A stretch of DNA of 14,906 nucleotides. Origin: Akkermansia muciniphila (GTDB lineage Bacteria; Verrucomicrobiota; Verrucomicrobiia; Limisphaerales; SXTU01). The stretch covers positions 1-14,906 of the forward strand of contig CAMBZO010000016.1 in assembly GCA_945872195.1 (NCBI GenBank), written 5' to 3'. Shown here one piece after another: positions 1 to 6,387 of this stretch (positions are counted from its first letter, which is position 1; every line of letters starts with the position of its first letter). The position numbers and the translations under genes are program-made. Below the pieces are notes generated by a model that searched no databases, had not been told where the DNA came from, and was given only the letters and a program-made list of their open reading frames with translations.

Positions 1-800
1 AGCTGATCGAACTCCGCCACGCCCACGCGGCGAAAGCCCGTCGCCTCCGTCGCTGCTGCCGCTCTCGGCTGCGCGAGCGCCCACTGGACGGCGTTCATCA
101 GCAGGCGATTGAACGACTCGTTTTCAAAATCCTTCAGGTGGCCGAGTGAGGTGTAGAAGACCGGCGTGCCCTTGAAGCTGTGCGTCCACGCGACCGGCTC
201 GACGGGCTTGCCCTCGACGGAACCCATCAGCAACACCTTGGCATCCGCTGCGAGCGGCGTGTTCCGGTAGAGCGAGCCGGGCGAGGGGAACTCCTTCGCC
301 ACGCCCGTGAGAATCGGGTGGCCCGCCGCCTCCGGCAGCACCCGCACTGTGGTCGCGAGCTGGTTGTTGTGATGGTTCTGATAGTTGCCGCCGAGCACCT
401 CGCGGTCCCACTCCTTCCAGTTCTCGAACGCGTGGCTCGCCGTGCGCAGTCCGATGATCGGTCGGCCAGACGCGGCGTATTTCCTGATCTGCGCGAGCTG
501 CTCCTCTGGCAGCGTCATGCGCCGGATGTAGAGGATGGCGAGGTCGGCGGTGGCGAGTGCCTCCAGCCCGGCGATGGACTGCGCCTTCGGGTCGGCAGGC
601 CGCTGGAGCAAAACGCACTTCGCTCCGAGCTTGGATTCCAATTGCTTCTGAAGCAGCGGCAGCGACTCGGCGGAATGGTATTCGAACTCGCCGCTGATGA
701 GCACGATGGTCGGTGGCTTGGCGGGCGCAGCGGCGCAGGCGGACGCGCAGAGCAGACAGGCCAGGGCGAATCGGAGCAGGGAGGACAATGCGGCTTTCAT
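1..800 (-). CDS. ThuA-like domain protein, exported, 3' end beyond window
   Basis: The frame is open from an ATG at 800 to the left edge, giving 266 residues with no stop, so the C-terminus is missing. The N-terminus MKAALSSLLRFALACLLCAS is a typical Sec signal peptide: a lysine, a hydrophobic core and a small-residue region ending near residue 24. The cysteines there leave a lipoprotein possible, but the lipobox is poor. The mature part has the class I glutamine-amidotransferase-like fold pattern of ThuA proteins: a beta strand TIVLISGEFEYHS near residues 31-43, LAILYIRRM near 87-95, RPIIGLRTASHAFENWKEW near 112-130, then GGNYQNHHNNQ. ThuA relatives take part in sugar (trehalose-type) metabolism or are exported proteins of unknown substrate. 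The exact reaction cannot be read here. It is transcribed divergently from lpxI, with its own promoter candidate. The family call is firm; the role is not. Confidence 0.85.
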   Translation of the reverse strand, partial: MKAALSSLLRFALACLLCASACAAAPAKPPTIVLISGEFEYHSAESLPLLQKQLESKLGAKCVLLQRPADPKAQSIAGLEALATADLAILYIRRMTLPEEQLAQIRKYAASGRPIIGLRTASHAFENWKEWDREVLGGNYQNHHNNQLATTVRVLPEAAGHPILTGVAKEFPSPGSLYRNTPLAADAKVLLMGSVEGKPVEPVAWTHSFKGTPVFYTSLGHLKDFENESFNRLLMNAVQWALAQPRAAAATEATGFRRVGVAEFDQ

Positions 801-809
801 GTTGGCGCA

Positions 810-838
810 GTGATAGGCGCGTGGGCAGGGGCTGTCGA
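810..838 (-). promoter_or_regulatory. Candidate sigma70-type promoter of the ThuA-like gene
   Basis: Read on the minus strand, TCGACA (833-838) matches the -35 consensus at 5 of 6 bases, then a 17-base spacer, then TATCAC (810-815) as the -10 box. Only 9 bases separate the -10 box from the ATG at 800, so transcription would begin at or within about 2 bases of the start codon. No Shine-Dalgarno sequence fits in that space. The call is inferred from spacing and consensus match. Confidence 0.45.
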
Positions 839-854
839 GCGACAACGCGAATGC

Positions 855-927
855 GGAGCAGGATTACGAGCAGGAGCTGCGGCGAGCTGCCCTCCTCGGC
901 TCGTAATTCTAATCTCAATCCTGCTCC
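855..927. repeat. Imperfect inverted repeat in the divergent ThuA/lpxI intergenic region
   Basis: The left arm begins GGAGCAGGATTACGAGC (855-871) and is built of hexamer-like units (GAGCAG, GATTAC, GAGCAG, GAGCTG). The right arm (899-927) contains GCTCGTAAT, an interruption of about 10 bases, and ATCCTGCTCC, the complement of the left arm. Between them GAGCTGC occurs twice (874-880 and 884-890). The element lies between the two outward-facing -35 boxes (833-838 and 942-947). No protein is supported here. It looks like an intergenic repeat family member with a decayed right arm. Confidence 0.6.
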
Positions 928-941
928 TCCATTTTCCCTTC

Positions 942-970
942 CTGACAACGCCGGACCGCCGCGCTACGCT
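942..970 (+). promoter_or_regulatory. Candidate sigma70-type promoter of lpxI
   Basis: CTGACA (942-947) is a 5 of 6 match to the -35 box. After exactly 17 bases comes TACGCT (965-970), which keeps the TA....T skeleton of a -10 box. The lpxI GTG follows 7 bases later at 978. This layout is nearly the same as upstream of nadA, and implies a leaderless or almost leaderless transcript. Confidence 0.5.
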
Positions 971-977
971 CCCGCCC

Positions 978-1802
978 GTGTCCGCCGCCATCCACACGCT
1001 CGGCATCATCGCCGGCAACCGCACGCTGCCGTTCCTGCTCGCGAAGCAAGCCCGCGCCATGGGCGTCCCGCGCCTCGTCGCCGTCGCGTTCGAGGGCGAG
1101 ACCGACCCGGCGCTGGCGAAGCTCGTGGACGACATTGTCTGGTTACGCGTCGGCCAGCTCGGCAAGTTGATTTCCGCCTTCACCGAGCGCGGCGTGAAGC
1201 ACTGCGTCATGGCCGGGCAGATCGCACCGAAGAACCTCTTCGATCTCCGCCCCGACCTCCGCGCCGTCGCTCTGCTCATGCGGCTGAAGGAGAAGAACGC
1301 CCACACCCTCTTTGGCGGCATCGCGGACGAACTGCAGAAAGACGGCGTGGAACTCATCTCCGCCATGCCGTGGCTGCAACCGCTCATGGCTGGACCGGAC
1401 TTCACGCTGGGCAAGAAGTTGAGCGACGACGAGTCGGCAGATGTGCGCTTTGGCTTCCGCATCGCCAAGGAGGTTTCCCGGCTCGAAATCGGCCAGACCG
1501 CCGTGGTCAAAGGCGGCACTGTGCTCGCCGTGGAGGGCTTCGAGGGCACGGACAAGGCGCTCGCACGCGGCGGCGAACTCGCCGGCAAGGATGGCGGAGC
1601 GGTCGCCGTGAAGGTCGCGAAGGAGCAGCACGACCTCCGTTTCGACATCCCCTGCGTCGGCCCACAGACGCTTGAAGCCTGCGCTGCCAGCGGCGTCCGC
1701 GTGCTCGCCTTCGAGTCCGGCCGCACGCTGCTGCTCGAGCAGGACGTGATGGAGAAGCTTGTGCGGCAGCACGGGCTTTCGCTGGTCACGATTTCCGGTT
1801 AG
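978..1802 (+). CDS. lpxI: UDP-2,3-diacylglucosamine pyrophosphatase LpxI
   Basis: LpxI hydrolyses UDP-2,3-diacylglucosamine to lipid X (2,3-diacylglucosamine 1-phosphate) and UMP, the fourth step of lipid A synthesis. It replaces the unrelated LpxH in many bacteria. The 274-residue product matches the family in length and along its whole sequence. An N-terminal strand and loop TLGIIAGNRTLPFLLA opens the first domain, and the C-terminal DUF1009 half ends with LRFDIPCVGPQTLEACAASG and VLAFESGRTLLLEQD, both strongly typical of LpxI. The reading frame is open far upstream, but homology begins only at the GTG at 978, just downstream of a promoter candidate, so I chose that start. No Shine-Dalgarno sequence is visible. 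The TAG stop lies inside the arm of a long inverted repeat that separates lpxI from lpxK. Confidence 0.93.
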   Translation: MSAAIHTLGIIAGNRTLPFLLAKQARAMGVPRLVAVAFEGETDPALAKLVDDIVWLRVGQLGKLISAFTERGVKHCVMAGQIAPKNLFDLRPDLRAVALLMRLKEKNAHTLFGGIADELQKDGVELISAMPWLQPLMAGPDFTLGKKLSDDESADVRFGFRIAKEVSRLEIGQTAVVKGGTVLAVEGFEGTDKALARGGELAGKDGGAVAVKVAKEQHDLRFDIPCVGPQTLEACAASGVRVLAFESGRTLLLEQDVMEKLVRQHGLSLVTISG

Positions 1803-1900
1803 CCGCGAAAGGGCGCAGAGAGCGCAAAGGGATTTAGCCAACGGATAGCGCGTTGTCAGCAGGCGATTTCTTTGTGCACTCTGCGCCCTTTCGCGGCTAA
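1799..1900. repeat. Long inverted repeat on the lpxI stop codon
   Basis: Two 31-base arms, 1799-1829 and 1870-1900, are reverse complements with two mismatches. The outer 20 bases read TTAGCCGCGAAAGGGCGCAG. The 40-base spacer holds a smaller stem, CAACG (1839-1843) with CGTTG (1851-1855). The lpxI TAG is 1800-1802, inside the left arm, and the right arm ends 15 bases before the candidate lpxK -35 box. In RNA it would fold into a very stable hairpin. There is no T tract after it, so a classical intrinsic terminator is not shown. From memory, sequences of this kind recur between genes in Verrucomicrobiota and similar environmental genomes. Confidence 0.8.
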
Positions 1901-1914
1901 TTTCCTTCCCCCAC

Positions 1915-1943
1915 TTGCCCTGCCCCGCCCGCGCGGGCACACT
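1915..1943 (+). promoter_or_regulatory. Weak candidate promoter of the lpxK-lpxL-waaF operon
   Basis: TTGCCC (1915-1920), a 17-base spacer and CACACT (1938-1943) are followed after 9 bases by the lpxK ATG. The -10 match is poor: only the second and sixth bases are conserved. I list it because the spacing is the same as at the better promoters of this window and a hairpin separates this region from lpxI. Confidence 0.25.
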
Positions 1944-1952
1944 CCGAGCCTC

Positions 1953-3125
1953 ATGCGCGAGACTTTCCGCAATTGGTGGGAAAACGTAGAAACCTTCGGG
2001 CTCGAAGTCATCTTCGAGCAGCGCAAGGGCAAGCGCGCCGGGCTTCTGCGCACCACGCTGCTCGGCCTCTCGAAGGTCTTCACGGTCCTCGTGAAGCTCC
2101 GCCTCTTCCTCTACAATGTCCGAATCCTGCGCGACGCCACGCTCGGCGTGCAGGTCATCGCCGTCGGCAATGTGACCGTCGGCGGCACGGGCAAGACACC
2201 GGTCGTCGAGAAGTTCGCGCGCGAGTTGACCGACGCCGGGCGCAAGGTCGCCATCCTCTCGCGGGGCTACCGTTCCAATCCCGGCCCGCTCGCCCCGCGC
2301 CTGTGGAACAAACTTCTCCTCCGCGACGACACCACGCCCCCGCGCGTTGTCTCGGACGGGAAGAGCTTGCTCCTCAACTCCGAGACCGCCGGCGACGAGC
2401 CTTACATGCTCGCGAGCAACTTGAAGGACGTCGTCGTGCTCGTGGACAAGGACCGCGTGAAGGCGGGCCGCTACGCCATCGCGAAGTTCGGCTGCGACAC
2501 CCTGCTGCTCGACGACGGCTACCAGTATTGGAACCTGCGCGGTCGCCGGAAGGACATCGTGCTCGTGGACTGCCAGCAGCCCTTCGGCAACGAGCACCTG
2601 CTCCCGCGCGGCACCTTGCGCGAGCCGCCCTCGCACCTCGACCGCGCCAGCGTCATCTTCCTCACCAAGAGCGACGGTAACACCGCCCACCTCCGCGCCC
2701 GCATCGCCCAGCACAACCCAAAGGCGAGCATCGTCGAGTGCGTCCACCACCCGCTCTATTTCGAGGACGTGTTCACCGGCGAGCGGATGGATCTGAGCTT
2801 CATCAAGGGCAAGAAGGTCGCGAGCTTCAGCGGCATCGCACAGCCGGAGAGCTTCGAAGCCAGCCTCGTGAAACAGGGCGGGGAACTCGTCTATTCCAAG
2901 CGCTTCGCCGACCATCATCGCTTCACGCAGCAGGAAGTGCTCAACGCCATCAACCGCGCCAAGAAGCGACAGGCGGAAATCATCGTCACCACGCAGAAGG
3001 ATGCCGTGCGCTTCCCGAAGATTGACCGCCGCGACCTGCCCATCTGCTTCATGCGCGTGGAAATCAAAATCCTTTCCGGCGCGAAAGACTTTCAAGACTG
3101 CGTGCGCCAGATTTGTTTCAAGTGA
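1953..3125 (+). CDS. lpxK: Tetraacyldisaccharide 4'-kinase LpxK
   Basis: LpxK phosphorylates the 4' position of tetraacyldisaccharide 1-phosphate with ATP to give lipid IVA, at the inner membrane. The 390-residue product has the P-loop VGNVTVGGTGKTP (about residues 71-83), the family block LLDDGYQYWNLRGRRKDIVL, FADHHRFT and the C-terminal TTQKDAVRFP. A hydrophobic N-terminal stretch (about 31-55) fits membrane attachment. The ATG at 1953 starts MRETFRNWWENVETFG; upstream codons in the same frame translate the right arm of the inverted repeat and can be discarded. No clear ribosome binding site is seen. The stop TGA (3123-3125) shares one base with the next gene's ATG, so translation of lpxK and lpxL is probably coupled. 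Confidence 0.95.
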   Translation: MRETFRNWWENVETFGLEVIFEQRKGKRAGLLRTTLLGLSKVFTVLVKLRLFLYNVRILRDATLGVQVIAVGNVTVGGTGKTPVVEKFARELTDAGRKVAILSRGYRSNPGPLAPRLWNKLLLRDDTTPPRVVSDGKSLLLNSETAGDEPYMLASNLKDVVVLVDKDRVKAGRYAIAKFGCDTLLLDDGYQYWNLRGRRKDIVLVDCQQPFGNEHLLPRGTLREPPSHLDRASVIFLTKSDGNTAHLRARIAQHNPKASIVECVHHPLYFEDVFTGERMDLSFIKGKKVASFSGIAQPESFEASLVKQGGELVYSKRFADHHRFTQQEVLNAINRAKKRQAEIIVTTQKDAVRFPKIDRRDLPICFMRVEIKILSGAKDFQDCVRQICFK

Positions 3126-4057
3126 TGGACGTGCTCCTCGCTCTCCTTGCCCGCGTCGTGGTTGCGTTCCTTCAGGCGCTGCCGCTCGGGACCGTGGCGT
3201 GGTTGGGGCGGGTGTTCGGCGCGTTGGCTTATGTGCTGGATGGGCGGCATCGCAACGTCGCCCAGCGGAACATCAGCGAATGTTTCCCGGAGAAGTCCGC
3301 CACCGAGGTTCGCTCGCTCGCTCGAGAGAACTTCCAGCGCATCGGCGAGAGCTTCGCCTGCGCGGTGAAGACGGCGAGCTTCGATGCCGACGGCATCCGC
3401 GCCGTGACCGAGTTCGTGGGCGCGGAGAAGTTTCCCAAGCCCACGCCGGGACAGTCGCCGCCCAGTGTCGTGTGCGCAGTTGGACACTTCGCGAACTTCG
3501 AGCTGCTGGGTCGATCCGCCTTGTTCTGCCCCGGCTACCAAGTCGCGACGACCTATCGCGGGCTGCGGCAGGCGGGGCTGACGCGCGTGATGCAGGCGTT
3601 GCGCGAGAAGTCTGGCAGCCTCTTCTTCGAGCGTCGCAAGGATGCCGACGCGCTCAAGACCGCGATGAACCGGCCCGGCATGATGCTGGGCCTCTTCACC
3701 GACCAGCACGCGGGCGACCGCGGCGTGCGGCTGCCGTTCTTCGGGCGCGATTGCTCCACGAGCGTCGCGCCGGGCGTGCTGGCGCTGCGCTACGGCTGCC
3801 CGCTCTTCACTGTCATCTGCTACCGCGTCGCGCCGGGTCGCTGGCGCATCGAGGTGGGCGACGAGATTCCCACGCACGCCAACGGCCAACCGCGCCCGGC
3901 GGAGGACATGGCACGCGACATGAATCGTGCTTTCGAGACCGCCATCCGTCGCGACCCGGCGAACTGGTTCTGGGTTCACAACCGGTGGAAGGAAGGGAAG
4001 TGGCGGGGCGGGAAAGAAGATGGGAGTCAGAAGCTAGAAGATAGGGAAACAGCATGA
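3125..4057 (+). CDS. lpxL: Lipid A acyltransferase of the LpxL/HtrB family
   Basis: Members transfer a fatty acyl chain from acyl-ACP to lipid A precursors at the inner membrane. The 310-residue product has a hydrophobic N-terminus (about 3-37) that would anchor it. It carries the catalytic H-x4-E pattern in GHFANFE (His121, Glu126), the FTDQHAGDRGVRLPFFG block (191-207) and NWFWVHNRWK near the end. I chose the ATG at 3125 because it overlaps the lpxK stop by one base; upstream TTG (3113) and GTG (3122) codons are in frame but less likely. The last about 20 residues, after NRWK, are an unusual hydrophilic tail written in part by a seven-base repeat (4025-4045). Which acyl position it uses (LpxL- or LpxM-like) cannot be told. 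The stop overlaps the waaF ATG by four bases (ATGA). Confidence 0.9.
   Translation: MDVLLALLARVVVAFLQALPLGTVAWLGRVFGALAYVLDGRHRNVAQRNISECFPEKSATEVRSLARENFQRIGESFACAVKTASFDADGIRAVTEFVGAEKFPKPTPGQSPPSVVCAVGHFANFELLGRSALFCPGYQVATTYRGLRQAGLTRVMQALREKSGSLFFERRKDADALKTAMNRPGMMLGLFTDQHAGDRGVRLPFFGRDCSTSVAPGVLALRYGCPLFTVICYRVAPGRWRIEVGDEIPTHANGQPRPAEDMARDMNRAFETAIRRDPANWFWVHNRWKEGKWRGGKEDGSQKLEDRETA
4025..4045. repeat. Degenerate heptanucleotide repeat at the lpxL 3' end
   Basis: Three consecutive seven-base units read AGTCAGA, AGCTAGA, AGATAGG. They encode part of the atypical C-terminal tail of the acyltransferase. The tract is short and imperfect, so on its own it would be weak. The much clearer tract on the other side of the start/stop overlap (4067-4094) supports it. 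Confidence 0.4.
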
Positions 4058-5250
4058 GCACTCCCTCCACTCCTCACTCCTCACTTCTCACTCCGCGCCG
4101 ACTGCTCGTGCGCGGGGCGAACTGGATTGGCGACGCGGTGATGACCACGCCGGCGCTGCTGCGGTTGCGCGAGGCGCTGCCGGAGACGCACATCACGCTG
4201 CTCACGCATGAGAAGCTGGTCGGGCTTTGGGCGGGACACTCGGCAGTGGATGAAGTCATTACCTTCGCGCCGAAGGAAGGTGTGTTCAGTGGCGTGCGCA
4301 GGCTACGAGAAGGGGGCTTCGACGCCGCGCTGGTGTTGCCCAACTCCATCCGCACGGGATTGGAAGTCCTCTTCGCAGGGATTCCCCGGCGCATTGGTTA
4401 CGCGGGTGGCTGGCGGGACTGGCTGCTGACGCAGGCCGTTCCTCGGCGCGCAGATGTCGTGGAGATGCGGAAGCGGACGGTGGAGGAAGTGCGGCGGTTG
4501 GTGGCCGACGCGGAAAGGAGCGCGGCCTTCAGGCCGCAGCAGGCATCATTGCCAGATGGCAGCTCCTGCGGCGTGAACGCCGCGCTCCCCGCCGCCAGTC
4601 ATCACCTCTTCCACTATCTCCACCTCGCCGCCGCGCTGGGCGCGAAGCCGGAGCCGCTCGCGACGCACCTCGCCGTCTCGGCGGACGAGGTCGCGGCGGT
4701 CAAGGCGAAGTTCAATCTCCCAGACGGCCTGCTCATCGGCTTGAACGCGGGTGCGGAATACGGCCCGGCCAAACGCTGGCCTGCGGACCGCTTCATCGCT
4801 GCGGCGAAGGAGCTTCGCGCCCGGCTCAACTGTGGCTTCGCCATCTTCGGTGGCGCGGCAGACAAGGCGCTCGCGACGGAAATCGCGGCTGCGCTGGCCA
4901 TCAGCGGTGTGCCGTCAGCGGTCAGCCTCACGAATCTCGCGGGCCGCACCTCGCTGCGGGAACTCTGCGCGGCGCTATGCGCGTGCCGAGTCCTGCTGAC
5001 CAATGACACCGGGCCGATGCACATCGCCGCCGCGGTCGGGACGCGGGTGGTGGCGCTCTTTGGCAGCACGTCGCCGGAACTCACCGGTCCCGGCCTGCCC
5101 GGCGACACCCGGCACATCCTTCTGCAAGGCGAAGCGGCGTGTTCCCCGTGCTTCCTGCGCAAGTGCCCGATTGATTTTCGCTGCATGAACTCACTCACAG
5201 TCCCGGCCGTGGTGGACGCGGTGGAGCGCGCAGCGAAAGAAAAATTATGA
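4054..5250 (+). CDS. waaF: ADP-heptose:LPS heptosyltransferase II, with in-frame repeat insertions
   Basis: WaaF adds the second heptose of the LPS inner core from ADP-heptose in the cytoplasm (GT9 family, GT-B fold). The 398-residue product shows LLVRGANWIGDAVMTTPAL (18-35), the second-domain GLNAGAEYGPAKRWP (229-243), NDTGPMHIAAA (317-327) and the C-terminal CPIDFRCMNSL (371-381) typical of WaaF. It is longer than the usual roughly 345-350 residues for two visible reasons. First, the N-terminus MSTPSTPHSSLLTP is encoded by a heptanucleotide tract. Second, residues about 153-181, between the two Rossmann domains, are encoded by a palindromic insertion. Both keep the frame, and all family motifs are intact, so the enzyme is probably active. 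The ATG overlaps the lpxL stop, and AGGGA about 8 bases upstream is a plausible ribosome binding site. The stop lies in an inverted repeat shared with aroF. Confidence 0.92.
   Translation: MSTPSTPHSSLLTPRRLLVRGANWIGDAVMTTPALLRLREALPETHITLLTHEKLVGLWAGHSAVDEVITFAPKEGVFSGVRRLREGGFDAALVLPNSIRTGLEVLFAGIPRRIGYAGGWRDWLLTQAVPRRADVVEMRKRTVEEVRRLVADAERSAAFRPQQASLPDGSSCGVNAALPAASHHLFHYLHLAAALGAKPEPLATHLAVSADEVAAVKAKFNLPDGLLIGLNAGAEYGPAKRWPADRFIAAAKELRARLNCGFAIFGGAADKALATEIAAALAISGVPSAVSLTNLAGRTSLRELCAALCACRVLLTNDTGPMHIAAAVGTRVVALFGSTSPELTGPGLPGDTRHILLQGEAACSPCFLRKCPIDFRCMNSLTVPAVVDAVERAAKEKL
4067..4094. repeat. Heptanucleotide tandem repeat encoding the WaaF N-terminus
   Basis: Four units, CCACTCC, TCACTCC, TCACTTC and TCACTCC, follow without gaps; another GCACTCC lies just before (4058-4064). 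They encode the Ser/Thr/Pro-rich start of WaaF ahead of the conserved RRLLVRGANWIGD. Since 28 bases is not a multiple of three, the flanking bases must compensate or the start codon was recruited together with the repeat. Confidence 0.75.
4517..4588. repeat. Palindromic element inserted in frame in waaF
   Basis: Arms 4517-4539 and 4566-4588 (23 bases each) are reverse complements with two mismatches. Each arm also folds on itself: GCGGCCTTCAGGCCGC (4522-4537) and GCGGCGTGAACGCCGC (4568-4583) are perfect 7-bp stems with 2-base loops. The middle holds a third palindrome, TGCCAGATGGCA (4550-4561). The whole can therefore form either one long hairpin or a three-stem cloverleaf. The region encodes roughly ERSAAFRPQQASL and PDGSSCGVNAALP within WaaF. 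The 72-base length is a multiple of three, so the frame is preserved. The two arm differences are compensatory within each inner stem. Confidence 0.85.
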
Positions 5251-5323
5251 GGAGAATAGTAAGGTGGGAGGACCTCAAGCGCACCGACAGCAACTCTTTT
5301 CCTGCCTTCCTGATCTCCTTATA
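5246..5323. repeat. Imperfect inverted repeat spanning the convergent waaF/aroF gap
   Basis: The 19-base arms TATGAGGAGAATAGTAAGG (5246-5264) and CCTTCCTGATCTCCTTATA (5305-5323) pair at 15 of 19 positions, or 16 counting one G-U. Both stop codons lie in the arms: the waaF TGA at 5248-5250 and the aroF TAA at 5319-5321. The hairpin could stop transcription from both sides, although no good T tract follows on either strand, or it may be a decayed copy of an intergenic repeat. Confidence 0.55.
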
Positions 5324-6338
5324 AATCCCGCCCCGCTGCCGCTGCGAAGGGTTTCAGCTCCTGCATCAGCTTCGCGAAACCTTCGAGTGTGAGCTGCTGC
5401 GCCCCGTCGCTCCACGCTTCCTTCGGGTTGGGATGCACTTCGACGAGCAGTGCGTCTGCGCCCATCGCGGCGGCGCCTTTGCACATCGCCGCCACGAGGT
5501 CCGCGCGGCCCGCGCCCTGGCTGGGGTCAATGACGATCGGGCTGTGCGACTCCTGCTTGATGATGGGAATCGTCGAGAGGTCGAGCGTGTTGCGCGTGTA
5601 GGTCTCGAAGGTGCGGATGCCGCGCTCGCAAAACATCAGGCCGGGGTTGTTATTCGAGAGGATGTATTCGCCGGCGAGGAGCCACTCCTCGATCTTCATC
5701 GCGAGGCCGCGCTTGAGCAGCACGGGCCGGCCCGTCTTCGCGGCGGCGATGAGGAGTTGAAAGTTTTGCGCGTTGCGGGTGCCGATTTGCAGCACGTCGG
5801 CGTATTCGGCGACCATTTCCGCGTGGTCTTCGGAAAGCAGCTCGGTGATGACGGCGAGGCCGGTTTCCTTGCGCGCTTTGGCCAGCAGCTTCAAGCCTTT
5901 CACGCCCAGGCCCTGAAACTCGTAGGGCGAGGTGCGGGGCTTGAACGCGCCGCCGCGCAGCACTTTCGCACCGGCCTTTGCCACGGCTTCGGCAGTCGTC
6001 ATCAATTGTTTCTCGCTCTCGACGGAGCAGGGGCCGGCCATGACGACGAGTTCCTTGCCGCCGATGACGCAGCCGTTGGGCAGGGTGATGGTGGATTTGG
6101 CCGGGTGCGCCTCGCGGCTGACGAGTTTGAAGCGTTTCTGGATGGGCATGACGCTCTCGACCTGCGGCAGCACGGTAAGCGTCTCGAGGGTGTGATGGGT
6201 GCGCTCGTCGCCAATGGCGCCGATGACGGTGCGGGCGACTCCGCGCATGACGTGCGGGCGGTAGCCGAGCCGGCGGATCTCGGTGAGCACGGCGGACTCT
6301 TCCCGCTTCGAGCACTTGGGGCGAAGGACGATGATCAT
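5319..6338 (-). CDS. aroF: 3-deoxy-7-phosphoheptulonate (DAHP) synthase, type I beta with regulatory domain
   Basis: The enzyme joins phosphoenolpyruvate and erythrose 4-phosphate to DAHP, the first step of the shikimate pathway. The 339-residue product has two parts. Residues 1 to about 65 (MIIVLRPKCSKREE through ARTVIGAIGDER) form the ferredoxin-like domain that gives tyrosine feedback inhibition in the Thermotoga-type enzyme. The rest is the TIM barrel, with MAGPCSVES, LRGGAFKPRTSPYEFQGLG, IGTRNAQNF, LLKRG, CERGIRTFE and IDPSQGAGR. GPCSVES, KPRTSPY and HPNPKEAWSDG are as expected for this subfamily; KDO-8-P synthase lacks the N-terminal domain and is less likely. It is the last gene of the minus-strand series, 49 bases after deoA, and may also have its own promoter just before the ATG. 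Confidence 0.94.
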   Translation of the reverse strand: MIIVLRPKCSKREESAVLTEIRRLGYRPHVMRGVARTVIGAIGDERTHHTLETLTVLPQVESVMPIQKRFKLVSREAHPAKSTITLPNGCVIGGKELVVMAGPCSVESEKQLMTTAEAVAKAGAKVLRGGAFKPRTSPYEFQGLGVKGLKLLAKARKETGLAVITELLSEDHAEMVAEYADVLQIGTRNAQNFQLLIAAAKTGRPVLLKRGLAMKIEEWLLAGEYILSNNNPGLMFCERGIRTFETYTRNTLDLSTIPIIKQESHSPIVIDPSQGAGRADLVAAMCKGAAAMGADALLVEVHPNPKEAWSDGAQQLTLEGFAKLMQELKPFAAAAGRDL

Positions 6339-6344
6339 GGCGCG

Positions 6345-6374
6345 AGTTTAGGGTGTGAGGCAGATCGGGTTGAA
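6345..6374 (-). promoter_or_regulatory. Possible internal promoter for aroF
   Basis: On the minus strand TTCAAC (6369-6374), an 18-base spacer and TAAACT (6345-6350) precede the aroF ATG by 6 bases. The -10 box is good; the -35 is weak and sits at the end of a T6 run after the deoA stop. The layout follows the pattern of the other short-leader promoters here. Confidence 0.3.
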
Positions 6375-6387
6375 AAAACGGGGCGGC

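Noticed and set aside
124..948. 274-codon minus-strand frame over the ThuA region
   Set aside because: It is a shifted frame over the real ThuA-like gene, which has a signal peptide and conserved motifs and is open to the window edge.
180..977. Long plus-strand extension of the lpxI frame upstream of 978
   Set aside because: It reads antisense through the ThuA-like gene and through the intergenic repeat; LpxI homology begins only after the GTG at 978.
1143..3095. 650-codon minus-strand open frame opposite lpxI and lpxK
   Set aside because: It runs antisense to two clear genes and across the inverted repeat between them; its composition is that of a GC-rich shadow frame and it shows no domain.
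6368..6387. T6 run after the deoA stop as an intrinsic terminator
   Set aside because: I find no adequate GC-rich stem just before the run, and the bases overlap the possible aroF -35 box.
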